From: Nesterenkonia sp. Act20 | GTDB lineage: Bacteria; Actinomycetota; Actinomycetes; Actinomycetales; Micrococcaceae | Direction: 5' to 3' | Length of the DNA: 64,000 nt | Assembly: GCF_019173455.1 (NCBI RefSeq) | Contig: NZ_JADPQH010000001.1 | Span: 434,001-498,000, forward strand | In this document: positions 7,699 to 17,967 of the stretch, piece after piece | Numbering within the stretch: the first letter of the stretch is position 1 | Layout of the letters: the number at the start of each line of letters is the position of its first letter | Notes under the pieces: model-generated | Seen by the model: the letters and a program-made list of their open reading frames with translations, nothing else | What the model was told of the DNA's origin: nothing | Database searches by the model: none | Translations under genes and position numbers: made by a program

Positions 7699-9123
7699 AT
7701 GTTCACAAGCCCTGATGAAGTTCTGAAGTTCATCGAGAAAGAGGACATCGCATTCGTCGATGTCCGTTTCACCGACCTTCCCGGTCTTCAGCACCACTTC
7801 AATGTCCCGGCCAAGACCGTTGACCTCGACTTCTTCGAGAACGGGCAGCTCTTCGACGGCTCCTCCATCCGTGGATTCCAGGGCATCGCCGAATCCGACA
7901 TGCAGCTCATCCCCGACGTCGCCACGGCCTTCGTCGATGAGTACCGCGCCGAGAAGACCCTGGTGATGACCTTCTCGATCGTGAACCCGCGCACCGGCGA
8001 GCCCTACGCCCGCGACCCCCGCGGCGTGGCGCAGAAGGCCGAGGAGTACCTCGAGGCCTCCGGCATCGCCGACACCGCATTCTTCGCTCCCGAGGCCGAG
8101 TTCTTCCTCTTCGACGATGTGAAGTGGCAGTCCAGCCCCGACGCCTCCTTCTACTCCCTTGATTCCGATGAGGCTTCCTGGCAGTCCTCCGAGGAGATCC
8201 CCGGCGGAAACCTCGGCCACAAGATGGGCCACAAGGGCGGCTACTTCCCCGTGAGTCCGCAGGACAAGAGCGCCGATCTGCGTGACGCGATCTGCGTGGC
8301 GCTGGACGCCGTCGGCCTCGAGGTCGAGCGCTCCCACCATGAGGTCGCCGGTCCCGGTCAGCAGGAGATCAACTACAGGTTCAACACGCTGACCCACGCC
8401 GCCGATGACCTGATGAAGTTCAAGTACATCGTGAAGAACACCGCGGATCAGTTCGGCAAGTCCGCAACCTTCATGCCGAAGCCGGTCTTCGGCGAGAACG
8501 GCTCCGGCATGCACTGCCACCAGTCGCTCTGGACCGATGGCAAACCGCTGTTCTTCGACGAGAAGGGCTACGCGAACCTTTCGGACACCGCTCGCTGGTA
8601 CATCGGTGGACTGCTCAAGCACGCCTCGGCAGTGCTGGCCTTCACCAACCCGACCGTGAACTCGTACAAGCGCCTGGTCAAGGGCTATGAGGCTCCGGTG
8701 AACATGGTGTACTCGCAGGGCAACCGCTCCGCGGCGATCCGCATCCCGATCACGGGCTCGAACCCGAAGGCCAAGCGCCTCGAGTTCCGCGCACCGGATC
8801 CCTCCTCGAACCCGTACCTGGCGTTCGCGGCACAGCTCATGGCTGGCCTGGACGGAATCCGCAACCGGATCGAGCCGGCGGACCCGATCGACAAGGACCT
8901 CTATGAGCTGCCCGCCGAAGAGGCCGCCAGCATCCAGAAGGCCCCCGGCTCGCTGGAAGAGGCGCTGCTGGCCCTCGAGGAAGACTACGAGTTCCTGCTC
9001 GAAGGCGGCGTGTTCACCGAGGACCTCATCAAGGCCTGGATCGAATACAAGCGCGAAGAAGAGATCGCACCGCTGAACCTGCGGCTGAACCCCTACGAGT
9101 TCGAGCTGTACTACTCGGTCTGA
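7699..9123 (+). CDS. glnA: Type I glutamine synthetase
   Basis: A 474-residue class I glutamine synthetase that condenses ammonia and glutamate using ATP. The N-terminal beta-grasp has [14 protein letters not shown] and FDGSSIRGF. Catalytic parts include [60 protein letters not shown] and [15 protein letters not shown]. Tyr402 in [12 protein letters not shown] is the adenylylation site used by GlnE, which is encoded a few kb downstream. The start at 7699 has GAGGAG 9 nt upstream. A strong terminator follows, so the gene is monocistronic. Confidence 0.98.
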   Translation: MFTSPDEVLKFIEKEDIAFVDVRFTDLPGLQHHFNVPAKTVDLDFFENGQLFDGSSIRGFQGIAESDMQLIPDVATAFVDEYRAEKTLVMTFSIVNPRTGEPYARDPRGVAQKAEEYLEASGIADTAFFAPEAEFFLFDDVKWQSSPDASFYSLDSDEASWQSSEEIPGGNLGHKMGHKGGYFPVSPQDKSADLRDAICVALDAVGLEVERSHHEVAGPGQQEINYRFNTLTHAADDLMKFKYIVKNTADQFGKSATFMPKPVFGENGSGMHCHQSLWTDGKPLFFDEKGYANLSDTARWYIGGLLKHASAVLAFTNPTVNSYKRLVKGYEAPVNMVYSQGNRSAAIRIPITGSNPKAKRLEFRAPDPSSNPYLAFAAQLMAGLDGIRNRIEPADPIDKDLYELPAEEAASIQKAPGSLEEALLALEEDYEFLLEGGVFTEDLIKAWIEYKREEEIAPLNLRLNPYEFELYYSV

Positions 9124-9145
9124 TCCCCTGCTGAAACTCAGCATA

Positions 9146-9182
9146 AGAGGCCCCGCACCAGCTCCTGGTGCGGGGCCTCTTT
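9146..9182 (+). terminator. glnA intrinsic terminator
   Basis: A perfect 16-bp GC-rich stem (AGAGGCCCCGCACCAG, 9146-9161, with its complement at 9165-9180), a 3-nt loop and a short T tract. It starts 22 bp after the glnA stop. Confidence 0.9.
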
Positions 9183-9202
9183 CGCCCGATTCGGGAAAAC
9201 TA

Positions 9203-9598
9203 TTGCCAGACTCCAAGCGCTCCCTCATGCCCTATCTGGTTCAGGCGGGTCGAACGGCCGCTTCAGCGGGGACGCCTATCCTCAGACCCATGCAATTGGC
9301 TTTTCCCGAGGATCCTGCGGTGGCATACCTGGACCGGCAGTACATGCTCGGGCCGGATCTACTGGTGGCCCCCGTCATGCAGGAGGACGGAACCGTGGAG
9401 TTCTACCTTCCGCAGGGCCGTTGGACGCACCTGCTCACCGGCGAGACCCTCGAAGGCGGCCGCTGGCTGACGCAGCGGCATGGCTTCGACTCGCTGCCGC
9501 TCTATGCCCGCGAGGGCGTCACATTCCCGGTCCGAGCCGCGGAGGCAGACCAGCGCATGCACATTGCACCGGAGATCCCCGTGGAGGTTGAGTCATGA
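9203..9598 (+). pseudogene. C-terminal remnant of a GH31 alpha-xylosidase (YicI type)
   Basis: 131 codons align by eye only with the end of the catalytic barrel and the following beta-domain of YicI-like GH31 enzymes: LMPYLVQAGRTAASAGTPILRPM, DPAVAYLDRQYMLGPDLLVAPV and EFYLPQGRWTHLLTGE. Full enzymes are about 770 residues, and both catalytic Asp residues lie in the missing part, so this piece cannot be active. The missing 5' end abuts the glnA terminator, pointing to a deletion there. The stop overlaps the GH1 gene start (ATGA), showing that the 3' junction is original. Confidence 0.8.
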
Positions 9599-11028
9599 CC
9601 GAATATTCAGCAGACTTCAGGGACTCTGGGCTCATATTCCCGCAGGAGTTCCTCCTGGGTTCAGCCACCGCTTCTTACCAGGTGGAGGGCGCCTTCGACG
9701 AGGGCGGGCGGGGCCCCTCGATCTGGGACACGTTCAGCAAGACCCCCGGCAAGGTGCTGAACGGGGACACGGGCGACGTCGCCGTCGACCACTACCACCG
9801 CGTCGAAGAGGACCTCGACCTCATGGCAGAGCTGGGTCTCGAGGCCTACCGCTTCTCCATAGCATGGCCAAGGATTCAACCCTTTGGAACCGGACCAGCG
9901 CTGTCCGAGGGACTGGACTTCTACGACAGACTCGTGGATGGGCTGCTGCGACGCGGCATTCGGCCGATCGCCACGCTCTACCACTGGGACCTCCCGCAGA
10001 CCCTGGAGAACCTCGGCGGGTGGCCGCGGCGCGAGACGGCGGAGAAGTTCGCAGACTACGCAGAACTCGTGGGGGCGGCCCTCGGAGACCGGGTGAACAT
10101 GTGGACCACGCTGAACGAACCGTGGTGCTCGGCCTACCTGGGCTACGGATCCGGCGCCCACGCGCCCGGCAGAACCGACCCGGTCTCCGCGCTGCAGTCC
10201 GTGCATCATCTGAATCTTGCGCACGGGCTGGCGATCCAGCGGCTGCGAAGCGTTGCGACGAATGATCCGGAGTTTTCGGTGACGCTGAACTTCCACTCCA
10301 TTCGTGCCGCAGATGAGAACTCGCACGGCGCGGTCAGGAAGATCGATGCCCTGGCCAATCGTGCCTTCACCTATCCGATGCTTCGCGGCGAGTATCCAGC
10401 GGATCTCCTCGAAGACACCGCTGACCTGACTGATTGGTCCTTCGTCTACAGCGGCGATCTCAGGGAGATCTCTCAACCCCTGGACATGCTTGGCGTCAAC
10501 TACTACTCGACCACCACCGTGCGGCACTGGGACGGCAACACCGCCAAACAGAGCAACGACGGTCACAAGGACATGGGCGGGTCAGCTTGGCCCGGTGCAG
10601 ATGACGTGGAGTTCATCCAACAGCCCGGTCCCTACACCGCCATGGGATGGAACATCGCCCCGGAGGCCCTGGAAGAGCTGCTGGTCTCGCTCAGTACGGA
10701 ATTCCCAGATCTTCCACTGATGGTGACGGAGAACGGTGCGGCGTTCGAGGACGTCGTGGAGGATGGCGCCGTCCACGACGCCGAGCGCACGGACTATATC
10801 CGAAGGCACCTCAGCGCCGCCCACCGCGCGATGGCCCGTGGTGTGGATCTTCGCGGCTACCAGGTGTGGTCCCTGCTGGACAACTACGAATGGGGCTACG
10901 GGTACTCGAAACGGTTCGGAATAGTCCGCGTGGACTACGACACCCTGGAGCGGCTTCCGAAGGACAGCGCGCGGTGGTACTCAGAGTTCATCAAGACCCG
11001 CGCGCTGCCTCCTGTGCCAGGGGCATGA
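9595..11028 (+). CDS. GH1 family beta-glucosidase
   Basis: A 477-residue cytosolic glycoside hydrolase family 1 enzyme of normal length. Visible motifs are [15 protein letters not shown], the acid/base Glu175 in TLNEPW, the nucleophile Glu379 in VTENGAAF, and [21 protein letters not shown] near the end. It would release glucose from beta-glucosides such as cellobiose. Together with the decayed alpha-xylosidase just upstream it looks like the survivor of a plant-oligosaccharide (xyloglucan-type) utilisation operon. Its original upstream promoter may have been lost. Confidence 0.95.
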   Translation: MTEYSADFRDSGLIFPQEFLLGSATASYQVEGAFDEGGRGPSIWDTFSKTPGKVLNGDTGDVAVDHYHRVEEDLDLMAELGLEAYRFSIAWPRIQPFGTGPALSEGLDFYDRLVDGLLRRGIRPIATLYHWDLPQTLENLGGWPRRETAEKFADYAELVGAALGDRVNMWTTLNEPWCSAYLGYGSGAHAPGRTDPVSALQSVHHLNLAHGLAIQRLRSVATNDPEFSVTLNFHSIRAADENSHGAVRKIDALANRAFTYPMLRGEYPADLLEDTADLTDWSFVYSGDLREISQPLDMLGVNYYSTTTVRHWDGNTAKQSNDGHKDMGGSAWPGADDVEFIQQPGPYTAMGWNIAPEALEELLVSLSTEFPDLPLMVTENGAAFEDVVEDGAVHDAERTDYIRRHLSAAHRAMARGVDLRGYQVWSLLDNYEWGYGYSKRFGIVRVDYDTLERLPKDSARWYSEFIKTRALPPVPGA

Positions 11029-11057
11029 GGTGCGCTGACTACTGCGGGGCGGCGAGC

Positions 11058-11225
11058 TCACGGGACCGCCTCACACCCACTCGCAGTATGAAATGACCTG
11101 AGGTCACCCAAGAAGTCCGCCGGATCCAGGGAACCGCAGTTTGCCCAGATCATCGCCGCGTAGATGAGCGCAGCCACCACGATGCTCACTACGAGCACGA
11201 CTGCATGAAGTCTCTTGGTCGGCAT
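11058..11225 (-). CDS. Possible small single-pass membrane protein
   Basis: A 55-residue frame in the gap between the GH1 and LLM genes: [10 protein letters not shown], then an unbroken hydrophobic helix to IWANC, then a polar tail ending in CEAVP. A positively charged start followed by one membrane span is typical of short membrane proteins. An in-frame ATG at 11240 could extend it by five residues. No convincing ribosome-binding site was found, so this is tentative. Confidence 0.35.
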   Translation of the reverse strand: MPTKRLHAVVLVVSIVVAALIYAAMIWANCGSLDPADFLGDLRSFHTASGCEAVP

Positions 11226-11363
11226 TCCCGAGTCGAACATACCGCTCGTTCGATCCACGCCAACACCGGGCCGATCAGGGAAGATTCTGCGTGGGCCGTG
11301 AGTTCTTCGAAATTCTGCGGCTGCCGCGGAATGAGATCGAGCCTCGACGATGTTGCAGAGAAT

Positions 11364-12395
11364 ATGTCGACAACCGCATCCTCTCCGCTGTCCCTGCTGG
11401 ACCTCGCCTTCGTCCGCCCACCTGAGACTGTGGCAGATGGCATCGCCCGCAGCGTGCGCCTGGCGCAGACCGCTGATCAGCGGGGATACTCGCGCATCTG
11501 GTTCGCTGAGCACCACAACATGCCCAACATCGCCTCCAGCGCCACGGCGCTGCTGATCCAGCATGTCGCGTCCCAGACGGAGAATGTGCGCGTGGGCTCC
11601 GGAGGCATCATGCTTCCGAACCATGCGCCGCTGATGATCGCTGAACAGTTCGGCACCCTGGAGACGCTCTATCCGGGACGGATCGACCTTGGCCTGGGCC
11701 GTGCGCCCGGCACCGACGGTGCCACGATGCGCGCGCTGCGCCGGGACGGCACCGAGGCCGACCGGTTCCAGTCCGATGTGATGGAGCTCAGCGGATACCT
11801 CTCCGGGTACAGCCGCATCCCCGGCGTGAACGCTTACCCCGGCTCCCGGACGGACGTGCCGCTCTACATCCTCGGCTCCTCGCTCTTCGGCGCGCAGCTG
11901 GCCGCGAAGCTGGGCCTGCCCTACGCCTTCGCCTCCCACTTCGCTCCGCAGATGCTCAACGAGGCCGCATACACGTACCGAACCCACTTCGACGCCGCCA
12001 ACTCCCTTGCCGGCCCGAATGCGAAGCCGCACTTCATCGCGGCCGCGAACGTGATCGCTCACGACGACGCCGAGGTCGCCCAGGAGCAGAAGACACAGGC
12101 GGAGAACGCCTGGATCAAGAACCACCTGGGCCGCAACCGGCAGATCACCGATGATGACGTCCACATGCTCAGGGATCATCCCGCCGGCCGACAGGTGCTC
12201 AGCATGCTCTCGCGCGTCGCCGTCGGCACGCAGAGCGACGTGGTCTCCTGGTTGGACTCCTTCGCGCAGGAGGTGCAGGCCGATGAGCTGATGCTCGTGA
12301 ACCTGGCGCCCGACGAGTCCGTCCAGCACCGGACCCTTGAGCTGCTGGCCCCCAGCGCGCCGGCGGCACAGGACGCAGCATCTCGGGTCGCCTGA
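11364..12395 (+). CDS. Luciferase-like (LLM class) flavin-dependent oxidoreductase
   Basis: A 343-residue TIM-barrel monooxygenase of the bacterial luciferase superfamily. Key parts are [12 protein letters not shown] at the N-terminus, [76 protein letters not shown] and [29 protein letters not shown]. These match the YhbW/alkanal-monooxygenase-like group that uses reduced FMN. The substrate is unknown. The ATG at 11364 is the most likely start because the barrel begins directly after it; the ribosome-binding site is weak. Confidence 0.88.
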   Translation: MSTTASSPLSLLDLAFVRPPETVADGIARSVRLAQTADQRGYSRIWFAEHHNMPNIASSATALLIQHVASQTENVRVGSGGIMLPNHAPLMIAEQFGTLETLYPGRIDLGLGRAPGTDGATMRALRRDGTEADRFQSDVMELSGYLSGYSRIPGVNAYPGSRTDVPLYILGSSLFGAQLAAKLGLPYAFASHFAPQMLNEAAYTYRTHFDAANSLAGPNAKPHFIAAANVIAHDDAEVAQEQKTQAENAWIKNHLGRNRQITDDDVHMLRDHPAGRQVLSMLSRVAVGTQSDVVSWLDSFAQEVQADELMLVNLAPDESVQHRTLELLAPSAPAAQDAASRVA

Positions 12396-12454
12396 GGACC
12401 GAGCTGCCCCGTCACCGCACCACCACGAACTTGTCAACACCAAGGAGATGTCCC

Positions 12455-13135
12455 ATGAAGGTCCTGATCGTTCTCACCTCACATGACGAGCTCGGCGATA
12501 CCGGCAAGAAGACCGGTTTCTGGCTCGAGGAGCTCGCAGCTCCGTACTACCGATTCAAGGACGCCGGCTACGAGATCACCCTGGCCTCCCCCAAGGGTGG
12601 CCAGCCGCCATTGGATCCCGCCAGCAACGTGCCCGACTTCCAGACCGATGACACCCGCCGCTTCGAGGACGACGCCGAGGCCAGCGCCGCGCTGGCTGAC
12701 ACGGTCCGCCTCGAAACGATCACGGAGGCCGATTTCGACACAGTCTTCTACCCCGGTGGACATGGGCCGCTGTGGGACCTCGCCGAGGACCCTGCATCGA
12801 TTCGGCTGATCGAGGCCACGCTGAGTGCCGGCAAGCCCCTCGCACTGGTCTGCCACGCCCCGGGCGTGCTGCGCCACACCACCAATGAAGACGGCACCCC
12901 GTTGGTGAAGGGCAGAAAAGTGACCGGCTTCACCAATACCGAAGAGGCTGGAGTCGACTTGGTCGACGTCGTTCCGTTCCTGGTCGAGGACGAGCTGACC
13001 AAGCTCGGTGGAGAGTACTCCAAGGGCGATGACTGGAGCTCCTACGTGGTCGAGGACGGGCTGCTGATCACCGGTCAGAACCCGCAGTCCTCTGCGGAGA
13101 CGGCCGAGGCGCTGATCGCCAAGCTCGCATCCTGA
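12455..13135 (+). CDS. DJ-1/PfpI (Hsp31-like) type 1 glutamine amidotransferase fold protein
   Basis: A 226-residue DJ-1/PfpI protein. The nucleophile elbow is LVCHAPGVL with Cys133. GKKTGFWLEELAAPYYRFKDAGYEITLASPKGG and TVFYPGGHGPLWDL are typical of the Hsp31/glyoxalase III branch, and an acidic residue in the latter region would support the Cys. Members act as glutathione-independent glyoxalases, deglycases or chaperones; which one cannot be decided here. AAGGAG lies 8 nt upstream of the start. It follows the LLM oxidoreductase by 59 bp and ends in a terminator, so the two may be one transcript. Confidence 0.88.
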   Translation: MKVLIVLTSHDELGDTGKKTGFWLEELAAPYYRFKDAGYEITLASPKGGQPPLDPASNVPDFQTDDTRRFEDDAEASAALADTVRLETITEADFDTVFYPGGHGPLWDLAEDPASIRLIEATLSAGKPLALVCHAPGVLRHTTNEDGTPLVKGRKVTGFTNTEEAGVDLVDVVPFLVEDELTKLGGEYSKGDDWSSYVVEDGLLITGQNPQSSAETAEALIAKLAS

Positions 13136-13154
13136 TCCACATGTGATGCGTGAG

Positions 13155-13198
13155 GACGGCCCCCGTGGTGGACACATCGCCCCACCACGGGGGCCGTC
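13155..13198 (+). terminator. Hairpin terminator after the PfpI-like gene
   Basis: A perfect 17-bp stem, GACGGCCCCCGTGGTGG (13155-13171) and its complement (13182-13198), with a 10-nt loop. The following T content is low, so termination may be Rho-assisted. The rest of the gap to 13404 shows nothing I recognise. Confidence 0.75.
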
Positions 13199-13404
13199 GC
13201 TGTCTCGGGTCACGCCGTGGGGAAAGAAGCTCCCGTTAGTTCCTCTCCTGCCCGCCTCTGCCATTGCCGAGGGAATCAGCTACTGCATCAACGCGCAGGC
13301 GGGCGTGGATGTCAACGAGATCATCATCCGCCCCACGTCCCAGCGGCCTAGCCAGGCTCCTCCCGGAACAACAACTCTGCACCGGTCCCCTAGATCGGGG
13401 GCAG

Positions 13405-16400
13405 TCAGCTCTCCTCGTAGAACAACCGCTCATAGACCTGACGGCAGCGCCGAGTGGTGCGCAGATAGTGCTCCTCGAACTCGGCGCTGCCGCCGGCCTC
13501 GAAACCGCACCAGCGGGCGACGGCGTCCAGGTCCCTCCGCGCTGAGGGCAACACGTCTGAGGTCTTGCCGCTCCACACCGTGCTCGCCGAGCGCACCCGG
13601 GTGCACAGCGTCCACGCCTCGGTGAGCTGCTCGGCCTCGGCGGGGCTGAGCAGCTCCTCATCGACCAGGACGTCCAGCGCGGAGAGCGTAGAGGTGGTGC
13701 GCAGCCGGGGCTTGTCGTGGGCGTGTTCGAGCTGGAGGAGCTGCACGAGCCATTCCACGTCGCTGAGCCCACCCCGTCCCAGCTTCACGTGGCGGGAGGG
13801 ATCCGCCCCGCGAGGCAGCCGCTCCGATTCCACGCGGGCCTTGATCCGCCGGATCTCACGGATCTGCGAGGCGCTCGGCGCAGTCCCGTAGCGCACCGAG
13901 TCTGCCATCTCCATGAACTCGTCGAGCAGCTGATCGTCTCCGGCGATCGGCCGCGCGCGCAGCAGTGCCTGGCGCTCCCAGACATCCATCCAGCGGCGGT
14001 AATACTCGCCGTAGGAATCCAGGGAACGCGACAGCGGGCCGTTCTTGCCTTCTGGGCGCAGGTCAGCGTCGAGCTTGAGCGGGAACTCGCCGCGGATCGC
14101 GGGCTTCAGCGGCTTCGACAGCAGCGCACTGACCCGTGCCGCGAGCTTCTGCGCCTGCACGTCAGCCAGCGACGCGTCCCCATCCTCGGCCACCGTGTGT
14201 ACGAAGAGCGCGTCCATATCGGAGGTGTACCCGATCTCGCGCCCGCCCTGGCGTCCCATCGCGATGACGGCGAGGTCGGCGTGCCGGCCCTCGGCCTCCC
14301 AGATCTCCCGCTCGGCCACGCGCAGCGCACCGAGCGTGGCGGCGCGGTCCACATCGGAGAGCGCCATACCGACCTCGGTGACGTCGAGCAGCCCCACCGC
14401 GTCAGCGATGGCCACGCGCAGGGTTTCACGCTTGCGGACCAGCCGGGTCAGTCGCATCCCCGCCTCCAAGTCGCCCTTGTGTCGGGTGATCTTGTTGCTG
14501 ACCTCCCGCCAGAGGGTCTCGAAGCTGCGCGGAGCCAGCGCCGCGTTGTCCCCGAGCCACTTGGTGGACTCCGGGGAGTGCTCCAGCATGTCGGAGATGA
14601 ACTTGGAGCCGGCGAGGATCAGCGAGAGCCGCTCGGCGGCCACGGAAGAATCCCGCAGCATGGTCAGATACCAGGGGCTCTGGCCCAGGGACTCGCTGAG
14701 CCGGCGGAAGGCGAGCAGACCTCCGTCGGGGTCCACACCTTCGCCGAACCAGCCCAGCATCATCGGCAGGATCCGGCGCTGCAGCTTCGCCCGGCGGGTC
14801 AGCCCCGAGGTCAGTGCGGAGATGTGCCGCATGGCGCCGGCGGCGTCGTGATAGCCCAGCGCGGAGAGCCGGTCCTGGGCGGCCTTGGCGGTGAGCCGCA
14901 CCTCGTCGTCGGAGAGCACTGCCGTGGTGGAGAGCAGCGGACGGTAGAAGATCCGCTCGTGGAAGCTGGCGACCTCTCGGGCGATGTCCCGCCACTGGTT
15001 CAGCACCTCGTCTCCGGCCGGACGACGACGCCGGTTCGGCGGCCGCACGGCATGGGCCAGTGCGCGGATCTCATCGGGCTTCACAGGCATCAGATGGGTC
15101 CGGCGCATATGGCTCATCTGAATCCGGTGCTCGTAGAGACGCAGCATCCGGTAGCAGCGAGACATCGCGTCGCGATCGGACCGGGCCACATATTCCCCGG
15201 CCTCGAGCATCTCGATGGCGGTCAGCGAGTCCCGCACCCGCAGGGACTCATCCACCCGCCCGTGGACCAGCTGCAGCAGCTGCACGGTGAACTCGATGTC
15301 GCGCAGCCCGCCACGGCCGAGCTTGATCTCCCGGTCCACCTCATCGGCGGGAATGTTGTCGAAGACCCGGCGGCGCATGCGCTGGACGTTCTCCACGAAG
15401 TTCTCCTGGGCCGAGGAGGTCCAGACCTGCGGCCAGACCGCGTCGATGTAGTCCTGACCCAGGCTGCGGCTGCCCGCGATCGGCCGGGCCTTCAGCAGCG
15501 CCTGGAACTCCCAGCCGTGCGCCCAGCGCTTGTAGTACTCCAGATGGGACTCCAGTGTGCGGGAGAGGTCTCCCTCGCGGCCCTCGGGGCGCAGATTCGC
15601 GTCCACCTCCCAGAGGCCGGGCTCGGGGCCGCTGCCGTTGATGACCTTGGAGATGCCTGCGGCCATGGCCACGGCGGTGTTCCGTGCGGCAGCGGAGTCG
15701 ATGTCCTCGGCGGCGCGGTGTACGAAGATGACGTCCACGTCGGAGATGTAGTTCAGCTCCCGGGCCCCGCACTTGCCCATGCCGATGACCGCGAGTTCCA
15801 CCATGGCGGCGGTGCGTCCGTTGCGCGCGGTGAGCTCAGCCCGGCTGACTGCCAGAGCTCCGTCGAGGGCGGCAGCGGCGAGGTCGGCGAGCTGCCGTGA
15901 GACCAGCGGCTGGTAGGCGGCGGGATCGGCCGCACTGAGATCGGCCAGCGCCAGGGCAGTGAGCTCTCGCCGGTAGGCCCGGCGAAGTGCGACGCCGGCC
16001 TCCTTGGCGGTGAACTCCTCGGTCAGCTCGGCGGCGGGAGTCTCCGCAGCAGGGTCTGCATGGACGGATTCCAATAACCGGGTGCGCAGCACCTCGGGTT
16101 CGGTGACCGCCGGATGGGCGATGGCCGCGGCGTCGTCGGGGGTGTGGTGGTGCTGGTGCTCGTCCCGGTCCGCCTCCAGGGTGTCGGCGATCTCGAAGAG
16201 CAGATCGCAGTTCTCCGGACGGCGGACCAGGAACTCGCCGAGGGCCTCGGAAGCTCCGAGCAGCCGGATCAGCGGGACCGCGCGCAGGTAGACCCCGTCG
16301 GTGTCATCGGTGAAGAGGTCACAGACGTCTCCGGCGCGTTCGACCAGGCGGATCAGCAGCAGCAGGGCCTGATCCGGGTTGGGGGCGTAATGCAGCGTGC

Positions 16401-16521
16401 GCAGCAGCACGGCTGCGTCCAGGCCGCTGAGATGCTCGTCGGCGAGGAAGCCCGAGGCCCGCTCGAGCTCCTGGAAGCCCGCGGCGATCAGGTCCCGGTG
16501 GGTGAGCGTGGAGGAAGCCAC
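13405..16521 (-). CDS. glnE: Bifunctional glutamine synthetase adenylyltransferase/adenylyl-removing enzyme
   Basis: A 1038-residue protein with two nucleotidyltransferase modules separated by a helical linker. The first has YISDVDVIFVHRA plus LRPEGREGDLSRTLESHLEYYKRWAHGWEFQALLKARPIAGS. The second has YTSDMDALFVHTV plus LRPEGKNGPLSRSLDSYGEYYRRWMDVWERQALLRARPIAGD. GSDxD-type motifs bind metal-ATP. It adds AMP to, or removes it from, the tyrosine of GlnA in response to nitrogen status. The GTG start lies 2 nt after the glnA2 stop, so translation is probably coupled. Length is normal for actinobacteria. Confidence 0.96.
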   Translation of the reverse strand: MASSTLTHRDLIAAGFQELERASGFLADEHLSGLDAAVLLRTLHYAPNPDQALLLLIRLVERAGDVCDLFTDDTDGVYLRAVPLIRLLGASEALGEFLVRRPENCDLLFEIADTLEADRDEHQHHHTPDDAAAIAHPAVTEPEVLRTRLLESVHADPAAETPAAELTEEFTAKEAGVALRRAYRRELTALALADLSAADPAAYQPLVSRQLADLAAAALDGALAVSRAELTARNGRTAAMVELAVIGMGKCGARELNYISDVDVIFVHRAAEDIDSAAARNTAVAMAAGISKVINGSGPEPGLWEVDANLRPEGREGDLSRTLESHLEYYKRWAHGWEFQALLKARPIAGSRSLGQDYIDAVWPQVWTSSAQENFVENVQRMRRRVFDNIPADEVDREIKLGRGGLRDIEFTVQLLQLVHGRVDESLRVRDSLTAIEMLEAGEYVARSDRDAMSRCYRMLRLYEHRIQMSHMRRTHLMPVKPDEIRALAHAVRPPNRRRRPAGDEVLNQWRDIAREVASFHERIFYRPLLSTTAVLSDDEVRLTAKAAQDRLSALGYHDAAGAMRHISALTSGLTRRAKLQRRILPMMLGWFGEGVDPDGGLLAFRRLSESLGQSPWYLTMLRDSSVAAERLSLILAGSKFISDMLEHSPESTKWLGDNAALAPRSFETLWREVSNKITRHKGDLEAGMRLTRLVRKRETLRVAIADAVGLLDVTEVGMALSDVDRAATLGALRVAEREIWEAEGRHADLAVIAMGRQGGREIGYTSDMDALFVHTVAEDGDASLADVQAQKLAARVSALLSKPLKPAIRGEFPLKLDADLRPEGKNGPLSRSLDSYGEYYRRWMDVWERQALLRARPIAGDDQLLDEFMEMADSVRYGTAPSASQIREIRRIKARVESERLPRGADPSRHVKLGRGGLSDVEWLVQLLQLEHAHDKPRLRTTSTLSALDVLVDEELLSPAEAEQLTEAWTLCTRVRSASTVWSGKTSDVLPSARRDLDAVARWCGFEAGGSAEFEEHYLRTTRRCRQVYERLFYEES

Positions 16522-16523
16522 AA

Positions 16524-17864
16524 TCAGATCAGGCCGAGATACCGCTTGATCTCGAACGGGGAGACGTTGACGCGGTAGTCGTCCCATTCCTGCTGCTTGT
16601 TGCGCAGGAAGTTCTCGAATACCTGCTCGCCCAGGATCTCGGCCATCAGCTCGGAGTCCTCCATCTGGCGCAGCGCCTCATGCAGGGTGCCCGGAAGCGG
16701 TTTGATGCCCAGCGCCTTGCGCTCGGAGGTGGTCAGCGACCATACGTCCTCGCCCACCGGGTCCATCAGCTCGTAGCCCTCGCGGATGCCCTTGAGCCCG
16801 GCGCCGAGGACGGCGGCGTAGCCCAGGTAGGGATTCGCACCGGAGTCGATGCCGCGGAACTCGACGCGGGCGGAGCCGCCCTTGGTGGGCTTGTACAGCG
16901 GGACCCGGACCAGCGCGGAGCGGTTGTTGTGGCCCCAGGAGACGTGGGAGGGAGCCTCGCCGCCGCCCCAGAGACGCTTATAGGAGTTCACGAACTGGCT
17001 GGTGATCGCGGTGAATTCCGGCGCATGGCGCAGGATGCCGGCGATGAACTGCCGCGCAGTCGTGGAGAGGTTGTACTCGGTGTTCGGGGCGAAGAACGCG
17101 TTGGTGTCGCCTTCGAAGAGCCCGAAGTGGGTGTGCATACCCGAACCCGGGTGTTCGGTGAAGGGCTTGGGCATGAAGCTGGCGTACTTGCCCTGGGTGA
17201 TCGCGACCTCTTTGATCACGGTGCGGAAGGTCATGATGTTGTCCGCGGTGGTCAGCGCGTCGGCATAGCGCAGGTCGATCTCGTTCTGCCCGGGACCGGC
17301 CTCGTGGTGGCTGAACTCCACGGAGATGCCCACGGCCTCGAGCATGTTGACCGTGTGGCGGCGGAAGTCCTGGCTGACGCTGCCCGTCACGTGGTCGAAG
17401 TAGCCGGCGCGATCCACGGGGATGGGGCTGCCGTCGGCGTCGGTCTCATCGGACTCGAGCACGTAGAACTCGATCTCGGGGTGGGTGTAGCAGGTGAAGC
17501 CCATCTCCCCGGCGACATCGAGCTGGCGGCGCAGCACGTTGCGCGGATCGCCGGCGGCGGGTTCCTGGTCTGGGGTGAGGATGTCGCAGAACATCCGCGA
17601 GGTGGGCTCTTCTTCGCCTCGCCAGGGAAGAATCTGGAATGAGGAGGGGTCCGGCTTGAGCAGCATGTCGGATTCGAAGACGCGGGAGAGTCCCTCGATC
17701 GAGGAGCCGTCGAAGCCCAGGCCCTCACTGAAGACCCCTTCGACCTCGGCCGGAGCCAGTGCCACAGACTTCAAGGAGCCCACCACATCGGTGAACCAGA
17801 GGCGCACGAAGCGGACGTCGCGCTCCTCGATGGTGCGCAGTACGAATTCCTGCTGTCGATCCAT
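16524..17864 (-). CDS. glnA2: Type I glutamine synthetase paralogue (GlnA2)
   Basis: A 446-residue class I glutamine synthetase-like enzyme, shorter than GlnA. Motifs include DVVGSLKSVALAP, FDGSSIEGL, HPEIEFYVLES, HHEAGPGQNEIDLRYADAL, PGSGMHTHFGLF and EFRGIDSGANPYLGYAA. The adenylylation tyrosine is absent: the equivalent segment reads GEDVWSLTTSERKALG, so GlnE should not modify it. The start at 17864 has AGGAGG 9 nt upstream. It forms an operon with glnE, the arrangement known from other actinobacteria. Some GlnA2-type proteins act on polyamines or other amines rather than ammonia. Confidence 0.93.
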   Translation of the reverse strand: MDRQQEFVLRTIEERDVRFVRLWFTDVVGSLKSVALAPAEVEGVFSEGLGFDGSSIEGLSRVFESDMLLKPDPSSFQILPWRGEEEPTSRMFCDILTPDQEPAAGDPRNVLRRQLDVAGEMGFTCYTHPEIEFYVLESDETDADGSPIPVDRAGYFDHVTGSVSQDFRRHTVNMLEAVGISVEFSHHEAGPGQNEIDLRYADALTTADNIMTFRTVIKEVAITQGKYASFMPKPFTEHPGSGMHTHFGLFEGDTNAFFAPNTEYNLSTTARQFIAGILRHAPEFTAITSQFVNSYKRLWGGGEAPSHVSWGHNNRSALVRVPLYKPTKGGSARVEFRGIDSGANPYLGYAAVLGAGLKGIREGYELMDPVGEDVWSLTTSERKALGIKPLPGTLHEALRQMEDSELMAEILGEQVFENFLRNKQQEWDDYRVNVSPFEIKRYLGLI

Positions 17865-17955
17865 GCGGTGCAGCCTCCTGAAGTGCCGTGGGTGTCGCCG
17901 GGACCACTCTACCCAACTCGTCCCGCTCCCACGGGTGAGTCCGCGCAGAGTTCGG

Positions 17956-17961
17956 TAGCCT
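17956..17961 (+). promoter_or_regulatory. -10 box for leaderless panB mRNA
   Basis: TAGCCT followed by six bases and the panB ATG at 17968; no ribosome-binding site fits. Confidence 0.5.
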
Positions 17962-17967
17962 GATCTC

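Noticed and set aside
13717-15900. Long open frame antisense to glnE
   Set aside because: Shadow of a certain gene; no recognisable domains.
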